A stretch of 64,000 nucleotides of DNA. Origin: Exophiala sp. HKRS030 (taxonomy: Eukaryota > Ascomycota > Eurotiomycetes > Chaetothyriales > Herpotrichiellaceae). The stretch's first letter is position 1. Every line of letters begins with the position of its first letter. The notes under the pieces were generated by a model. The model worked only from the letters and a program-made list of their open reading frames with translations. It made no database searches and had not been told where the DNA came from. Below, piece by piece: positions 54,894 to 64,000 of this stretch. The stretch is from positions 2,418,001-2,482,000 of the forward strand of contig JAHWDD010000008.1 of the NCBI GenBank assembly GCA_023897205.1. The letters are read 5' to 3'. The translations under genes were made by a program, and so were the position numbers.

Positions 54894-57105
54894 ATGAATC
54901 GACCCAACTTTATCGAACTGCCAGAGTCCAACTCTCGTTCTACAAGTTCTCTTTCGAGAAACGGCCTCACCTCTCCCCGTATTCAACATTTCGACGGCGA
55001 TGTGCCTCCCAGCTTATCACCCTTGGATGCCATTGCCGCAAGGAGCAGGAAACTTGCCCGTGAGTTGGAGGAAACCAGGAAAGCTGGCGAGAGACGAGTG
55101 AGCCGTCTGGCTCCCCAGATTGTCACCGAGTCCTTGACCGAATATCAAAACAACCGCCCTCCAATCTTTCGCGCGCTGTCCGAAGGTGCAGACGTCGTCC
55201 CTCCGCTGCCGAGTTTCCCAAGTCATGGTGAACACCCAGGAACCTTTCCTCGCGTCGCTAACCCCACAGACCGGCCTACCTCCCAGCACGTACGACTGAG
55301 CGCTATATCTAAATCCCCTCGACAGTCTCTCAATGGACGAGACACAACACCCGAAGGTCAAATCAATGAATCCAAGGATTACTTTGGGCCCACCCGGGTA
55401 GAATCACCTGCGCCTTTGGAAATCCAAAACTCTCAATCCCTCCCCAGAAGTGATCACAATTTTTCATCGAGCTTCCAGCCTAGCATTTCTCGCCAGCCAT
55501 CATCGGCATCTCACCCAGATTTGAGTCTCAATCTGGCCCCTCCTCGCTCGTTTTCCAATCGATTACGTCCGTATCAGGATGCCTCGGACGATGACTACAC
55601 AAGTTCCAACGCTGGCTCAACCTTTTCTCAGTCAAGGAAGCTCTCCTCTAGCAGCGGCATGTCCGCACCTCATTCACCCATCTCACCCTATGCGCAGTCC
55701 CACGGCCGCACCCCCTCCTCAAATTCTATTGGCTCTCCATCTCGAAATAGTGCACGCAACTTTTCACGACCTATGAGCTCGGCTAGTATGCAAAATCTCC
55801 GGGATGAAAAAAGCCCTGTGAGAGCAACAATGGCCATGCACCTCAGACAATCTAGCTCCTTCGACGCCACCAACGTGCCTCGTGGTTTTATGGCTGGCCA
55901 AGTAAACTACACGCATTCAATCTACAGTCTACCTCGAGGACGAAATGTATCTGGCCGACAGTCACAGATCTTTACAGGATTGGCTACACCACACTTCGAA
56001 TGGCAAGAACCTTTGTTTCCGGCTACTCCTCCGTTAGAAGGTAAAAAGTCTAATGAATTGGCCGTGCCTTCACCCTTGGGATCAGCACGTCCTAGTCGAG
56101 AAGACGGTGATCGATCCGGGTTCTCATTCGAGCTAAACCCCGAAATTGTAACGACAGCAGACCCTGGTCGGCCATCGACTTCATACGCCCCTAGTGGTTC
56201 TTCTCGTGCTACCGATACTTCGGGGATGAGACCTTCAACGGGCCTTACGCCAAATACCTCCCATTTCCTCCCACCGCCCACTCCATTATCACCTGTCGAA
56301 GAAATGTCCTTGTCATCTCGATCAAACAGCACCATTCGCCCCGCCACTTCACGCTCTGCGAGTAATAATCAGGCTCTTGACGCGGAAGAGCACGTCTCCA
56401 AAGCAATCGAGCTACATGAGAAGGGCTCTCTCAAAGAATCTACCTACCATCTTCGCATTGCGGCGAACAAGGGCCATGCTACAGGCATGCTGTTATATGC
56501 TCTCGCCTGTCGTCATGGCTGGGGCATGCGAGCAAACCCAAAGGAAGGCGTTCAGTGGCTTCGAAAAGCCGTAGATTCTGCAATGCTAGAAGTGGCCGAC
56601 GATGAGGATACCAGGCAAGGAACAGCAACTGATTTTCACGAGAAGAAAGCTCACCGTGCCCAATTCGGACTTAGCATCTATGAACTGGGAATGTCACACC
56701 TTAACGGATGGGGTACCGAGGTTGACAAACCACTGGCTCTCAGATGTTTCGAGATTGCCGGCAACTGGGGTGATACAGATGCTTTAACGGAAGCAGGCTA
56801 TTGCTACGCTCAAGGCATAGGTTGCAAAAAAGACATGAAAAAGGCCGCCAAATTCTATCGAGCTGCCGAGGCAAAGGGGGTCAGTATGATTGGAAATAGT
56901 TGGTAGGTCAAATTTTGATGCAAGTCATGAACGTTGCGCTGACAATTTTCCCAGGATACACAAGGACAAATATAATGACGCCACAAGTGATGTTGACAAG
57001 TCTTCGGACAGGTCAAGGTCGTCGCAGAAAACATCTTCGGACAAAGCACGCAGCAAATCCAAGTCTCGTGGTATCTTCGGAAAGAAGAAGTCAATCCACA
57101 CTTGA
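54894..57105 (+). CDS. Sel1-repeat protein, Dsf2/Chs4-like
   Basis: A 719-aa protein with a disordered Ser/Pro-rich N-terminal two-thirds and C-terminal Sel1 (TPR-like) repeats. Exons: 54894-56902 and 56955-57105; intron 56903-56954 (GTAGGT...CCCAG) with the join NSW-IHKDKYND. The N-terminus contains LDAIAARSRKLARELEETRKAGERRVSRL, a short coiled helix. Sel1 repeats span about 500-670: AIELHEKGSLKESTYHLRIAANKGHATGM, LLYALACRHGWGMRANPKEGVQWLRKA, YELGMSHLNGWGTEVDKPLALRCFEIA and EAGYCYAQGIGCKKDMKKAAKFYRAAE. The tail is basic (SKSKSRGIFGKKKSIHT). Relatives act as scaffolds in cell-wall or morphogenesis pathways (Chs4/Skt5, Dsf2); the closest role is inferred. It has a CT-rich leader of several hundred nt. 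Confidence 0.9.
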
Positions 57106-58075
57106 AGACTGTGCGATGTCAACTTATGTATGTATAGTATGATCAAGGATCGTGCGTTGGTAATCTTAATCACGTTCAAAGGATAGGTGGAAAGGGTGCT
57201 AGTGGTGGGCGGTTCCATCAGGTTTTCTATGTTGATATGTATCATGAATCTACGGCGGAAGCTTGTGTTAATGCCTGGAAGGTAAGGCATCGAAGGGCTT
57301 GCTACACTTTCTGTGTTCCTGGAGAACTACTAATTTGATGTCAGCTGCTTGTCGCTGCAAGACAAGTAGACTTGACTTGGTTTTGGAAGATGCCCCAAGA
57401 CACGACGGGACAAGATCAGTCCTTTGTTGCCTTATTCGAGGACTTAAATCCTCAAGTTAATGTTATATCCATTCATGTACTGGTGCTTGAATAGGAGATT
57501 AAAGAAATTTCAATCCTAGTATCTGAACTTCGACAGGGGGCGAAATAAGTGTAGATTGCGTGATTGGCTAAAGATACGTTGTTCAGTCGTGCTATATGAC
57601 TCAACCTGTCTAATTAACTAGTGCGCAAAGTCAACCGACGAGGGCCTTTGATAAAGCTCGGGAGTCAACCAGTTGAGATCCCATCTATACAATATGTGGG
57701 CTCAATCACAAGGCGATTGTGCTCAAAGACGCTCTGTCCTAGAGTCTTTTCGTCCGTGTGTTGCTACGGATCAAAGTCAAAGACTACATGTATTATCTTC
57801 TTTGGTGCACGAGTTCGCACTCACCAACCCCACATTACGCCCTTCCAGAACTAATTATAGTCGCCACAGACCCATATTTATCACGGTGGAATCTGCAAAA
57901 CGCCTTCACCTCGTCCAGCCCATCGAACCGGTCAAGCAAATCTTGCAACTCAAAAGAGGAACCCTTGGTGCGATATATCTGAAAACTCTTGCAAAGAATA
58001 CTGACAACGCCTTGAACATACGAGAATCCAGCACAAGGGCAGAAGGGCTCGGCTAGTTGCAACTCGCCAAACTCA
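57106..58075. other. intergenic region
   Basis: This 970-nt region holds the 3' UTR of the Sel1 gene and the promoter of the GNAT gene. ORFs of 75-127 codons are present but unsupported. Confidence 0.5.
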
Positions 58076-59725
58076 ATGTCAGCAGTTTCTGTGGCCGCGC
58101 CGGGACAGGAGACAACGACCCCAAGAACCCGCTATGCGGTTCTGTCTCGACATCAAACCACACAGCTGCAAGACCGACTGATCGCCGAATTGCCTTATGC
58201 GCTGCCGCTGGCTAGAAGGCTCGAATTCGAGGCCGATCATCCCGGCGGATCTGGCGTGAGAGTCTTCCTCGCGACCGCTGTTGGTCAAAATGAGGCTACA
58301 CCAGACGACGGACATGGAGATGGAAAAGCGAACGCAGAATGGGTAGACGCCTGGCTACAGAGGCCCTTCCCGTTACAGTGCAAGTCCTCGCTACCTTGGT
58401 TAGCTGCACACATCGACCTCGAGGATCAAGGTCAGACGCAGGTTTTTCTTTATGGGAGCTGGGAACATCCTGACGCTGAGGTCTTTGTGACGTCCTTGGA
58501 GCATCAGGGAATAGTATCACTTGAGGGCTCAGACTCGACATCTACAACTACAACCACGCCTAGCAGCACTTCCATATCTACATCAACGCCGGCGTTGGTG
58601 TCAGCCACGCCAACTACGCCTGTCGACATCGATACGACCACGCGCAGAGATCTAGGACGTTCAAGCGCATCTCCTGCGATCTACAAGGCACTATTTTCTC
58701 AGCTCTTCGCGTTCATCAACGAGGCGCTGATCCCGGCTCTCCCACTAACACCATCGGCCGACTGGTTGGAACTCAAACGCGCCGGAAAATACCTCTCGGT
58801 GCCATACAACCGCGAGAAGATCCTATTCGGGTCCGTCCATGAAGCACATTGGCCGTGGTTCGACACCCCGGCGCGCACGAGGAATGCCCCAGAGTATCTG
58901 AAATACGTTTTCCCAATCCCGCTGTCCTCTTCATCGTCGTCCTCTCGAGGGGAAGATGTCTCCAAAAGCAACAAGGAAGAAGTCCTAAGTGCAGAAGGAT
59001 CGGCAAAAGAAGCACCAACAACACCCACCGACTCCCTACTTCCGCAAGATTACCGCATCGGCGAGCTACAAATATCCCATCTACAGACCGCGCTCGACCG
59101 GACGCCAATCCCGCGCAGTCTCGGCCTCGTACGGCAGTTCGTAAGCGTCGGCATATTCTACCGCGCCGAGCCGGACCCAGTGGCCTGGGGATTTCTCGCC
59201 AAAGAAGCCACGCTAGCCAGTTTCCACACCGAAGACGATCATCGCAGGAAAGGCCTCGCTGTTGTCGTGGGACAGGAGTTGTTGAAGAGGGGCAGGGATA
59301 AGGAGCTGCGCGAGTGGGCCGCGAGGAGAGAAAGATGGGCTAACCAGGTGAGCGGCGGAGCGGCCACCAGGGGAACGAGGGAGGCGGGAGCAGCGGGCGC
59401 TTCGGATACATTACAACACGTACCATTCCTGCCTGCGTTATGTACAGACTACTACTACGGCCACGCCGATGTATCCGAGTTCAACGTCGCCAGCCGGCGC
59501 GTTATGGAGAAGCTGGGCGGCGTGCCGCGCTGGCGCATCTCATTTACCGAGATCAATCTGCGCGAGGCCGTAGAGCTGGACTTGAAGGAGAGCCAGAGCG
59601 GCTTGGATGCACGGGACCCTCTTCGTTGTGTTGGAGACACTGGAGACACGGGCGGCGCGGGCGGTGGCGATGAAGTACAAGGGCGACCACCCTTAAAGGA
59701 CGGCGACCTTGGCCGCTCGGTGTGA
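58076..59725 (+). CDS. GNAT-type acetyltransferase
   Basis: Single-exon 549-aa protein with a C-terminal GNAT (FR47/GCN5-related) N-acyltransferase fold. The acyl-CoA-binding motif is DDHRRKGLAVVVGQELL with RRKGLA at 390-395. Preceding strands are GLVRQFVSVGIFYRAEPD and VAWGFLAKEATLASFHT. The following EFNVASRRVMEKLGGVPRW is the usual acceptor-side strand and helix. N-terminal residues 1-280 form a poorly conserved domain with WLELKRAGKYLSVPYN; Thr/Ser-rich inserts lie at about 152-175 and a poly-Ser run near 284-290. The Ala/Gly-rich insert at about 430-450 is unusual. Substrate unknown; it could act on an amino group of a small molecule or protein. No signal or membrane segment. Confidence 0.85.
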   Translation: MSAVSVAAPGQETTTPRTRYAVLSRHQTTQLQDRLIAELPYALPLARRLEFEADHPGGSGVRVFLATAVGQNEATPDDGHGDGKANAEWVDAWLQRPFPLQCKSSLPWLAAHIDLEDQGQTQVFLYGSWEHPDAEVFVTSLEHQGIVSLEGSDSTSTTTTTPSSTSISTSTPALVSATPTTPVDIDTTTRRDLGRSSASPAIYKALFSQLFAFINEALIPALPLTPSADWLELKRAGKYLSVPYNREKILFGSVHEAHWPWFDTPARTRNAPEYLKYVFPIPLSSSSSSSRGEDVSKSNKEEVLSAEGSAKEAPTTPTDSLLPQDYRIGELQISHLQTALDRTPIPRSLGLVRQFVSVGIFYRAEPDPVAWGFLAKEATLASFHTEDDHRRKGLAVVVGQELLKRGRDKELREWAARRERWANQVSGGAATRGTREAGAAGASDTLQHVPFLPALCTDYYYGHADVSEFNVASRRVMEKLGGVPRWRISFTEINLREAVELDLKESQSGLDARDPLRCVGDTGDTGGAGGGDEVQGRPPLKDGDLGRSV

Positions 59726-60672
59726 CGGATCATGATCGTATATTCGTTGTCGTTGTGGCTGTCAGTCTATCCGACGCCGTATATATATCCACATACAGAC
59801 AAACAGATAGATATAGTGAAATGTGGATCTGTGTATGTATTGATGCCATATCTACATGCACATATAGCGTACGGAGGTCCGGCGACAGAGACACTCAATT
59901 CAGCGATGCACAATAGACAGCCAGCAGGGTTCGAGTGAGATACGCGAGGTATCTTACCATCCTACTCTCTGTGATATACAAGATATCGACTACTTAATTT
60001 CTGTTTCTGCATCTCTATTCCAACCAAGAACGTGACGCATGGCTGGGTTGGGAACTTGGGATGGCGGCAGCCCGCCTTGCTTTCAAGGCCAACCCCAACG
60101 TGCCTCGCCCACCGAAGCAAGTATCCTGAATGCTGAACCTTGTGTGCCTGCCTAGCTGTACGCCGTATACGAACAGGCTACGCAAGGGCAGGTAGGTACG
60201 TGGAAGGAGTGCCAAGCGTGGGCTATCATTGTAACCTATGCAGACGACACGTAACCGTCCCGGCGGTTGGCGAGGGACTAGGGGGAACAGGCTGGTTTTG
60301 TCGGATGTAGCAGGAAAGGTCGCTACTAGTATTATACATGCGACCAGAGGTGCAGCGAGGTACCTACCTAGATGAGGGAGACTAGAGGTGTGGAAAGGGA
60401 AAATTGAGACTAAGATCGACGAGGAGAGACAATGAGCAGGATCCTTTCTTCTCTCCGCGTAACTTAGAGTACTTTATGGTTGTTGTTTTTCAAGAGACAT
60501 TTATTTTGCAATTTCTTTGCACATAAAACTCTGGTATACTTTGATTCGTTATATTAGCTGGGATGGAAAGATTGCCATTCTTGTCGTCAAACAAAAAACG
60601 TGATCTAGACAAGAGAAATATCACTTGTCACCCCATTATCACCTAAAAAAAATAGCCGAACATATAACCCTT
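59726..60672. other. convergent intergenic region
   Basis: This 947-nt region lies between the convergent GNAT and SulP genes. It has TATATA-like and TAGGTA/TACCTACC-rich short tracts, but no gene. Confidence 0.5.
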
Positions 60673-63139
60673 TCACTTCTCGATCGGGACCTCGTCAATC
60701 TGTTGAGTCTTTGTGTATACACGCTCGTTATCTTGGACGTTGGCGATGGCAGATTGCAAAGCGGCAGTAAGATCAATGTGAAACAAGGGACGGTTGATGC
60801 CTTGAACAACAGCAACCTTCTTGCTTTCGGTTCTTGTATATGCTTTGCTCTGAGTGATTTCCTTGTTGAGGTCGCTTCCGCTCCCTGACGCTGAATCTTC
60901 TCGAATCTTTTGAATCTCTTTGGCATTCTCTTCATCACGAGGGATAGAGAGTCTTCGGTTGGTCTCTCTTTCGGCGGCAGTGGCTGCAGAGTTGATCTCA
61001 CCTCCAATCTCGGTAATGGAGAAGATAGACTTCCATCTTGAATACTCGGAGGTTGGCAGAGAAGGATAACCAAATCCACCAGAGGCAAGAGCACGCTTTG
61101 TCCAACGGTTGTTGATGGAGGCGAAATGCCACTGAACAGCGTCTGGCGAGGTATATCGATCAAGTTGATTGCGGACATCGATCAAGTTCTGGACACTTGT
61201 GACATCGACGTTATTGACGGCGGAGAAATCTAGAATGATGGCTTTGAGGGTGGGTAAATGTTCATTTGTTGCTTCTCTCTGACCACGACGAGGCCCAGGG
61301 TTGTTCCATGGTCGGTCACCAGGTCGAGGCCAGGAATCTGGGTTTGTGCGGCGTGTATTGGCGAAGATGTACTTGACGAGATCGTCGGTATAATGATTGG
61401 CATTGGGATAGTTGAAACCTTCACTGAATCTATAGATGAAGATTCCTGGATAAGGTGTCTGAACGCTGATGGAGGGATTCGACCCGTCGTTGTGATCTAG
61501 TGGCAAGAAGATGTTGCGCTCTTCGCTTCCATTTGGTCTATTTTGGTCATGGAATTTGTCCTCAGAAAGATGATCACCGATGACGGAGTGAATTTTGACC
61601 TTTCCGACAAAGTGACCGCGCGCTTTACCTGCTCGGAAGAGGAAGACAGCAATACTCGTGCAGATAGTTGTATAAATTCCATTTTCAATCGAGGAGAAGA
61701 TGGTTACAAACACACCGGCGAAGAAAATGACAGTCTCCAAAGGATTAACTCGCCAGAACTGGTAGACAGTCTTGGGGGAGTAATCAAATCAAGAACGGCG
61801 TGAATGATTACTGCTGCAAGAGATGAATTTGGGATGTAGTAGAAGACCGCTGGCAGAGCGTAGATGGCCAACAAGACGACAACGGCTGTAATAACACCGG
61901 CAAATGGAGTTCGAACACCAGCCTTTGATTTGATGGCAGTTCGCGAGAAAGAACCAGTTGCTGGATATCCGCCGAGGAAGGGACCGAGCAAATTGGTCAC
62001 TCCGATAGCCACAAGTTCTTGAGACGGGTCGATGGTGTAATTGTTGATACGACCGAAGGATTTGGAGATGGCAATGTGTTCAATCAACAGGACGATGACG
62101 GAAGCTGGCAATTCGCTGGCGAAGTAGCTAATGATGTCTGTGTTGATCGTTGGGACTGCAGCATGCTGAAATCCTCGGGGACCTTGAGCAGGATAGAGAA
62201 GCGAGGCTTGGTGCGGCGATGTCTGTTCACAAGCCAACTGATCATGGTGTACAGGAGAATGACGAAGGCGGTTCTCAATGTAGAAATAAAGAAGAAAGTC
62301 TTCGCTCTTGCAGGGTTCTTTTTAGCGGCAAATGTGCATGCATATCGGATCAGATAAAGCATCAATAGTGCAGACAAACCCATGGCAGCATCGATCTTGG
62401 TATGACCCAGGTATTTAAGTGTGTTAATGATAACCAAGTATGTAGACGCACGGGTATTGAAACCTTCGACCTTGATACCCATCATGTTTGGCACTTGGCC
62501 CGCTGCAATGCTGATGGCAGAACCAGTCATGAAAGCTGAGATGGCGGTCAAGGGAATGAAATCAACTATCCATCCAAATCGAATGAGGCCGATGAATAAG
62601 ACGATAGCTCCACAAATAATAGCTAGTGCCGAGGCGACAACGTAACCGGGGACTTCAGGGTGTTCATCCTTGACTTTATTGACGATGTTGCCAACAATGG
62701 TGGACATGACTGCCACAGGGCCGATGGTGATATCTTTGGATGTAGCGAAGAACCAATAGATCAGGACCCCCATGAAGGAAGAATAAAGACCAAACTCGAC
62801 AGGCAAAGATGCCAATTTGGCATAGGCCATGCCCTGAGGAACCACGACACAGCCAACGGTGATACCAGCGACCAAGTCTCCAATGAGCCATTGAAGATTG
62901 TATCTCAGGATCCATCGAGTGAAGGGGAAGAGGTTTCGGAAGTATGTCTTGACTTGTCCAACGGTGGGAACCAGTCCTCTCAACCAGTCAGCCGTATGAG
63001 GTTCTTCCTCGACATAAGTATCGCCTGTACTGGTCGAGTACGTGGACTCTCCTCGGGTGATTGCATCTTCTTGAGCTCGATTCTCATGGACTTTGATGCC
63101 GAGGACTTTGGCGGCAGTATGACCAACCTTGGAGGCCAT
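60673..63139 (-). CDS. SulP-family sulfate permease with STAS domain, with two single-base frame breaks
   Basis: Plasma-membrane sulfate transporter (Sul1/SutB type), 10-14 membrane helices plus a C-terminal STAS domain. It needs three frames: 63139 to about 62180, on to about 61778, and on to 60673. Start MASKVGHTAAKVLG (63139) is preferred to the in-frame ATG at 63172. Motifs: LVAGITVGCVVVPQGMAYAKLASLPVEFGLYSSFMG, IVGNIVNK, FMTGSAISIAAGQVPNMMGI, then ILLKVPRGFQHAAVP if one base is added in the run 62177-62180. The family sequence continues through NLLGPFLGGYPATGSFSRTAIKSKAGVRTPFAGV to DLITPPKTVYQFWRVNPLET if one base is added in 61774-61778. The STAS domain includes KAIILDFSAVNNVDVTSVQNL. 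With both bases the product is 822 aa, as expected. Probably intact in the organism. Confidence 0.92.
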
Positions 63140-64000
63140 GCTGTGCTCTGGAAACGAGGGTCTGGTATGCAATTGATGTGATATCTAATGAAAGGCTCTG
63201 TGAGCGCTGATCGATATTGGGTGGTGGCAAAGACCAAAGTATCAATCCAATCAGGATATCTGGTAAGGCTTCGGATGTGTCGGTCTCTCAAACAGAGAGT
63301 CCTGGAATGGGTTCAGACGACTTTGCCTTGTGATACAAGCACACGTGGCTGATATTGTCAAGAGGCGCGAGTGCCTTGACTATCAAAGCCAAGAAAAGAG
63401 TGAAAAATCAAGCAAAACCGTTGATGCAAGAGAGGACAATGATGTATTGGCACCCGCGCAGGGTGAGTTCTTATATATCTATCAAGACTTACCGTGCTCC
63501 ATGGTCGGTGGGTTCGACAGGCCCCAGTTGCAATGACAAAGTTAGAGCTTGATAGTCTGTGGATACGGGACCCAGTCGATCTTTTTTTTTTGACGAGACG
63601 GGGGGATCTGGACTCGGAGGGCTGGACGTGTGGGAGAAGGAACTACAATGCAGGTAGCGATCAGATCTCAACTAGCAGGGAGGATACAGACTTGGGAGGG
63701 GTCTAGAGGGCATCGGATTACGCCCGACAGAGAATTCTTTCATCATGGGGTTGTGAATTGGAAGGGTGATGGACAAGTATAGGTCTAGGGCGGATGGTGC
63801 AATCGATGTATTGACGAATTGATGGATTGGGAAGGGGACCTAGCTTCGGCGGAATTGACTCGATTGATCGATGAGGGCGGACCCAGCAAAAAGTGGATGT
63901 AACTCACACACCTGATTACTTCAAACCGGAGTTTGGTTCTTGACTCGATGAGCGAGAACTGGCCGTCATGGTGAAAATATCGGATACCAAGAGATTCGAC
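63140..64000. other. upstream region of the sulfate permease, to window end
   Basis: This region should contain the SulP promoter and leader. It holds a T10 run at 63582-63591 and a G6 run at 63600-63605. I did not find a clear Cys3/MetR palindrome or another gene start. Confidence 0.5.

Noticed and set aside
59920..59950. GGGTTCGAG resembling a tRNA B-box
   Set aside because: No matching A-box or cloverleaf arms are visible around it.
31912..62180. Programmed ribosomal frameshifting or transcriptional slippage as a shared mechanism
   Set aside because: Six sites in four unrelated housekeeping genes, all at G/C runs and all missing one base, are better explained by homopolymer miscalls; no shared downstream structure or slippery heptamer was seen.
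1..64000. CRISPR arrays, insertion sequences, viral elements or biosynthetic NRPS/PKS genes
   Set aside because: The window shows eukaryotic intron-containing genes; no regularly spaced repeats, transposase, integrase or multimodular synthase sequence was recognised.

Overview
The window is nuclear DNA of a filamentous ascomycete (Pezizomycotina). The evidence is short GT-AG introns of 44-89 nt, Pezizomycotina-type gene families (a SidF-like siderophore acyltransferase, Far-17a/AIG1 membrane protein, MER3 with a C-terminal Cys knuckle, Ser/Pro-rich orphans), moderate GC content, roughly one gene per 2.9 kb and no operons. I cannot fix order or genus from sequence alone. I see no virus, transposon, CRISPR array, rRNA or tRNA.

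Layout, left to right. 1-983: 3' part of a CDK11-type kinase. 1495-4982 (-): cytosolic leucyl-tRNA synthetase. 5580-7298 (-): SidF/SidL-like siderophore acyltransferase with GATA sites upstream. 8429-9793 (-): ornithine cyclodeaminase-like enzyme. 10606-12102 (-): single-pass membrane protein. 13652-14291 (-): AP-3 sigma subunit. 14686-16539 (+): EngB-type GTPase. 17773-21161 (-): Cdc4-type F-box/WD40 protein. 21162-27344 is gene-poor and holds one HORMA-domain (Hop1-like) gene with a doubtful 3' end. 27345-29597 (+): large orphan. 30658-32172 (+): nucleotide-sugar transporter. 32643-37365 (+): MER3/HFM1 helicase. 38235-39224 (+): zinc alcohol dehydrogenase. 40219-43306 (+): GPI inositol-deacylase Bst1. 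Then come a small membrane protein, a DUF4050-like protein, a 514-aa F-box-like orphan (-), an endonuclease III-type glycosylase, a Far-17a/AIG1 protein (-), a Sel1-repeat protein, a GNAT acetyltransferase and a SulP sulfate permease (-).

Most of these are unlinked housekeeping genes. Two groupings may mean something. The siderophore acyltransferase and the ornithine cyclodeaminase are adjacent and both touch the ornithine pool. A HORMA-domain gene and MER3, both meiotic-recombination families, lie within about 9 kb of each other.

The most notable pattern concerns the sequence itself. Four otherwise well-conserved genes (nucleotide-sugar transporter, Bst1, Far-17a/AIG1, SulP) each break by loss of one base. 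Six breaks were found, five of them clearly inside a run of 4-5 G or C; the sixth is in a GGGTTTT tract. Adding one base at each site restores the family sequence exactly. The simplest reading is homopolymer under-calling in the assembly, so these genes should not be treated as pseudogenes without checking reads. Intergenic DNA also carries a recurrent 9-mer, TACTCCGTA/TACGGAGTA, and TAGGTA/CCTAGG-rich tracts.
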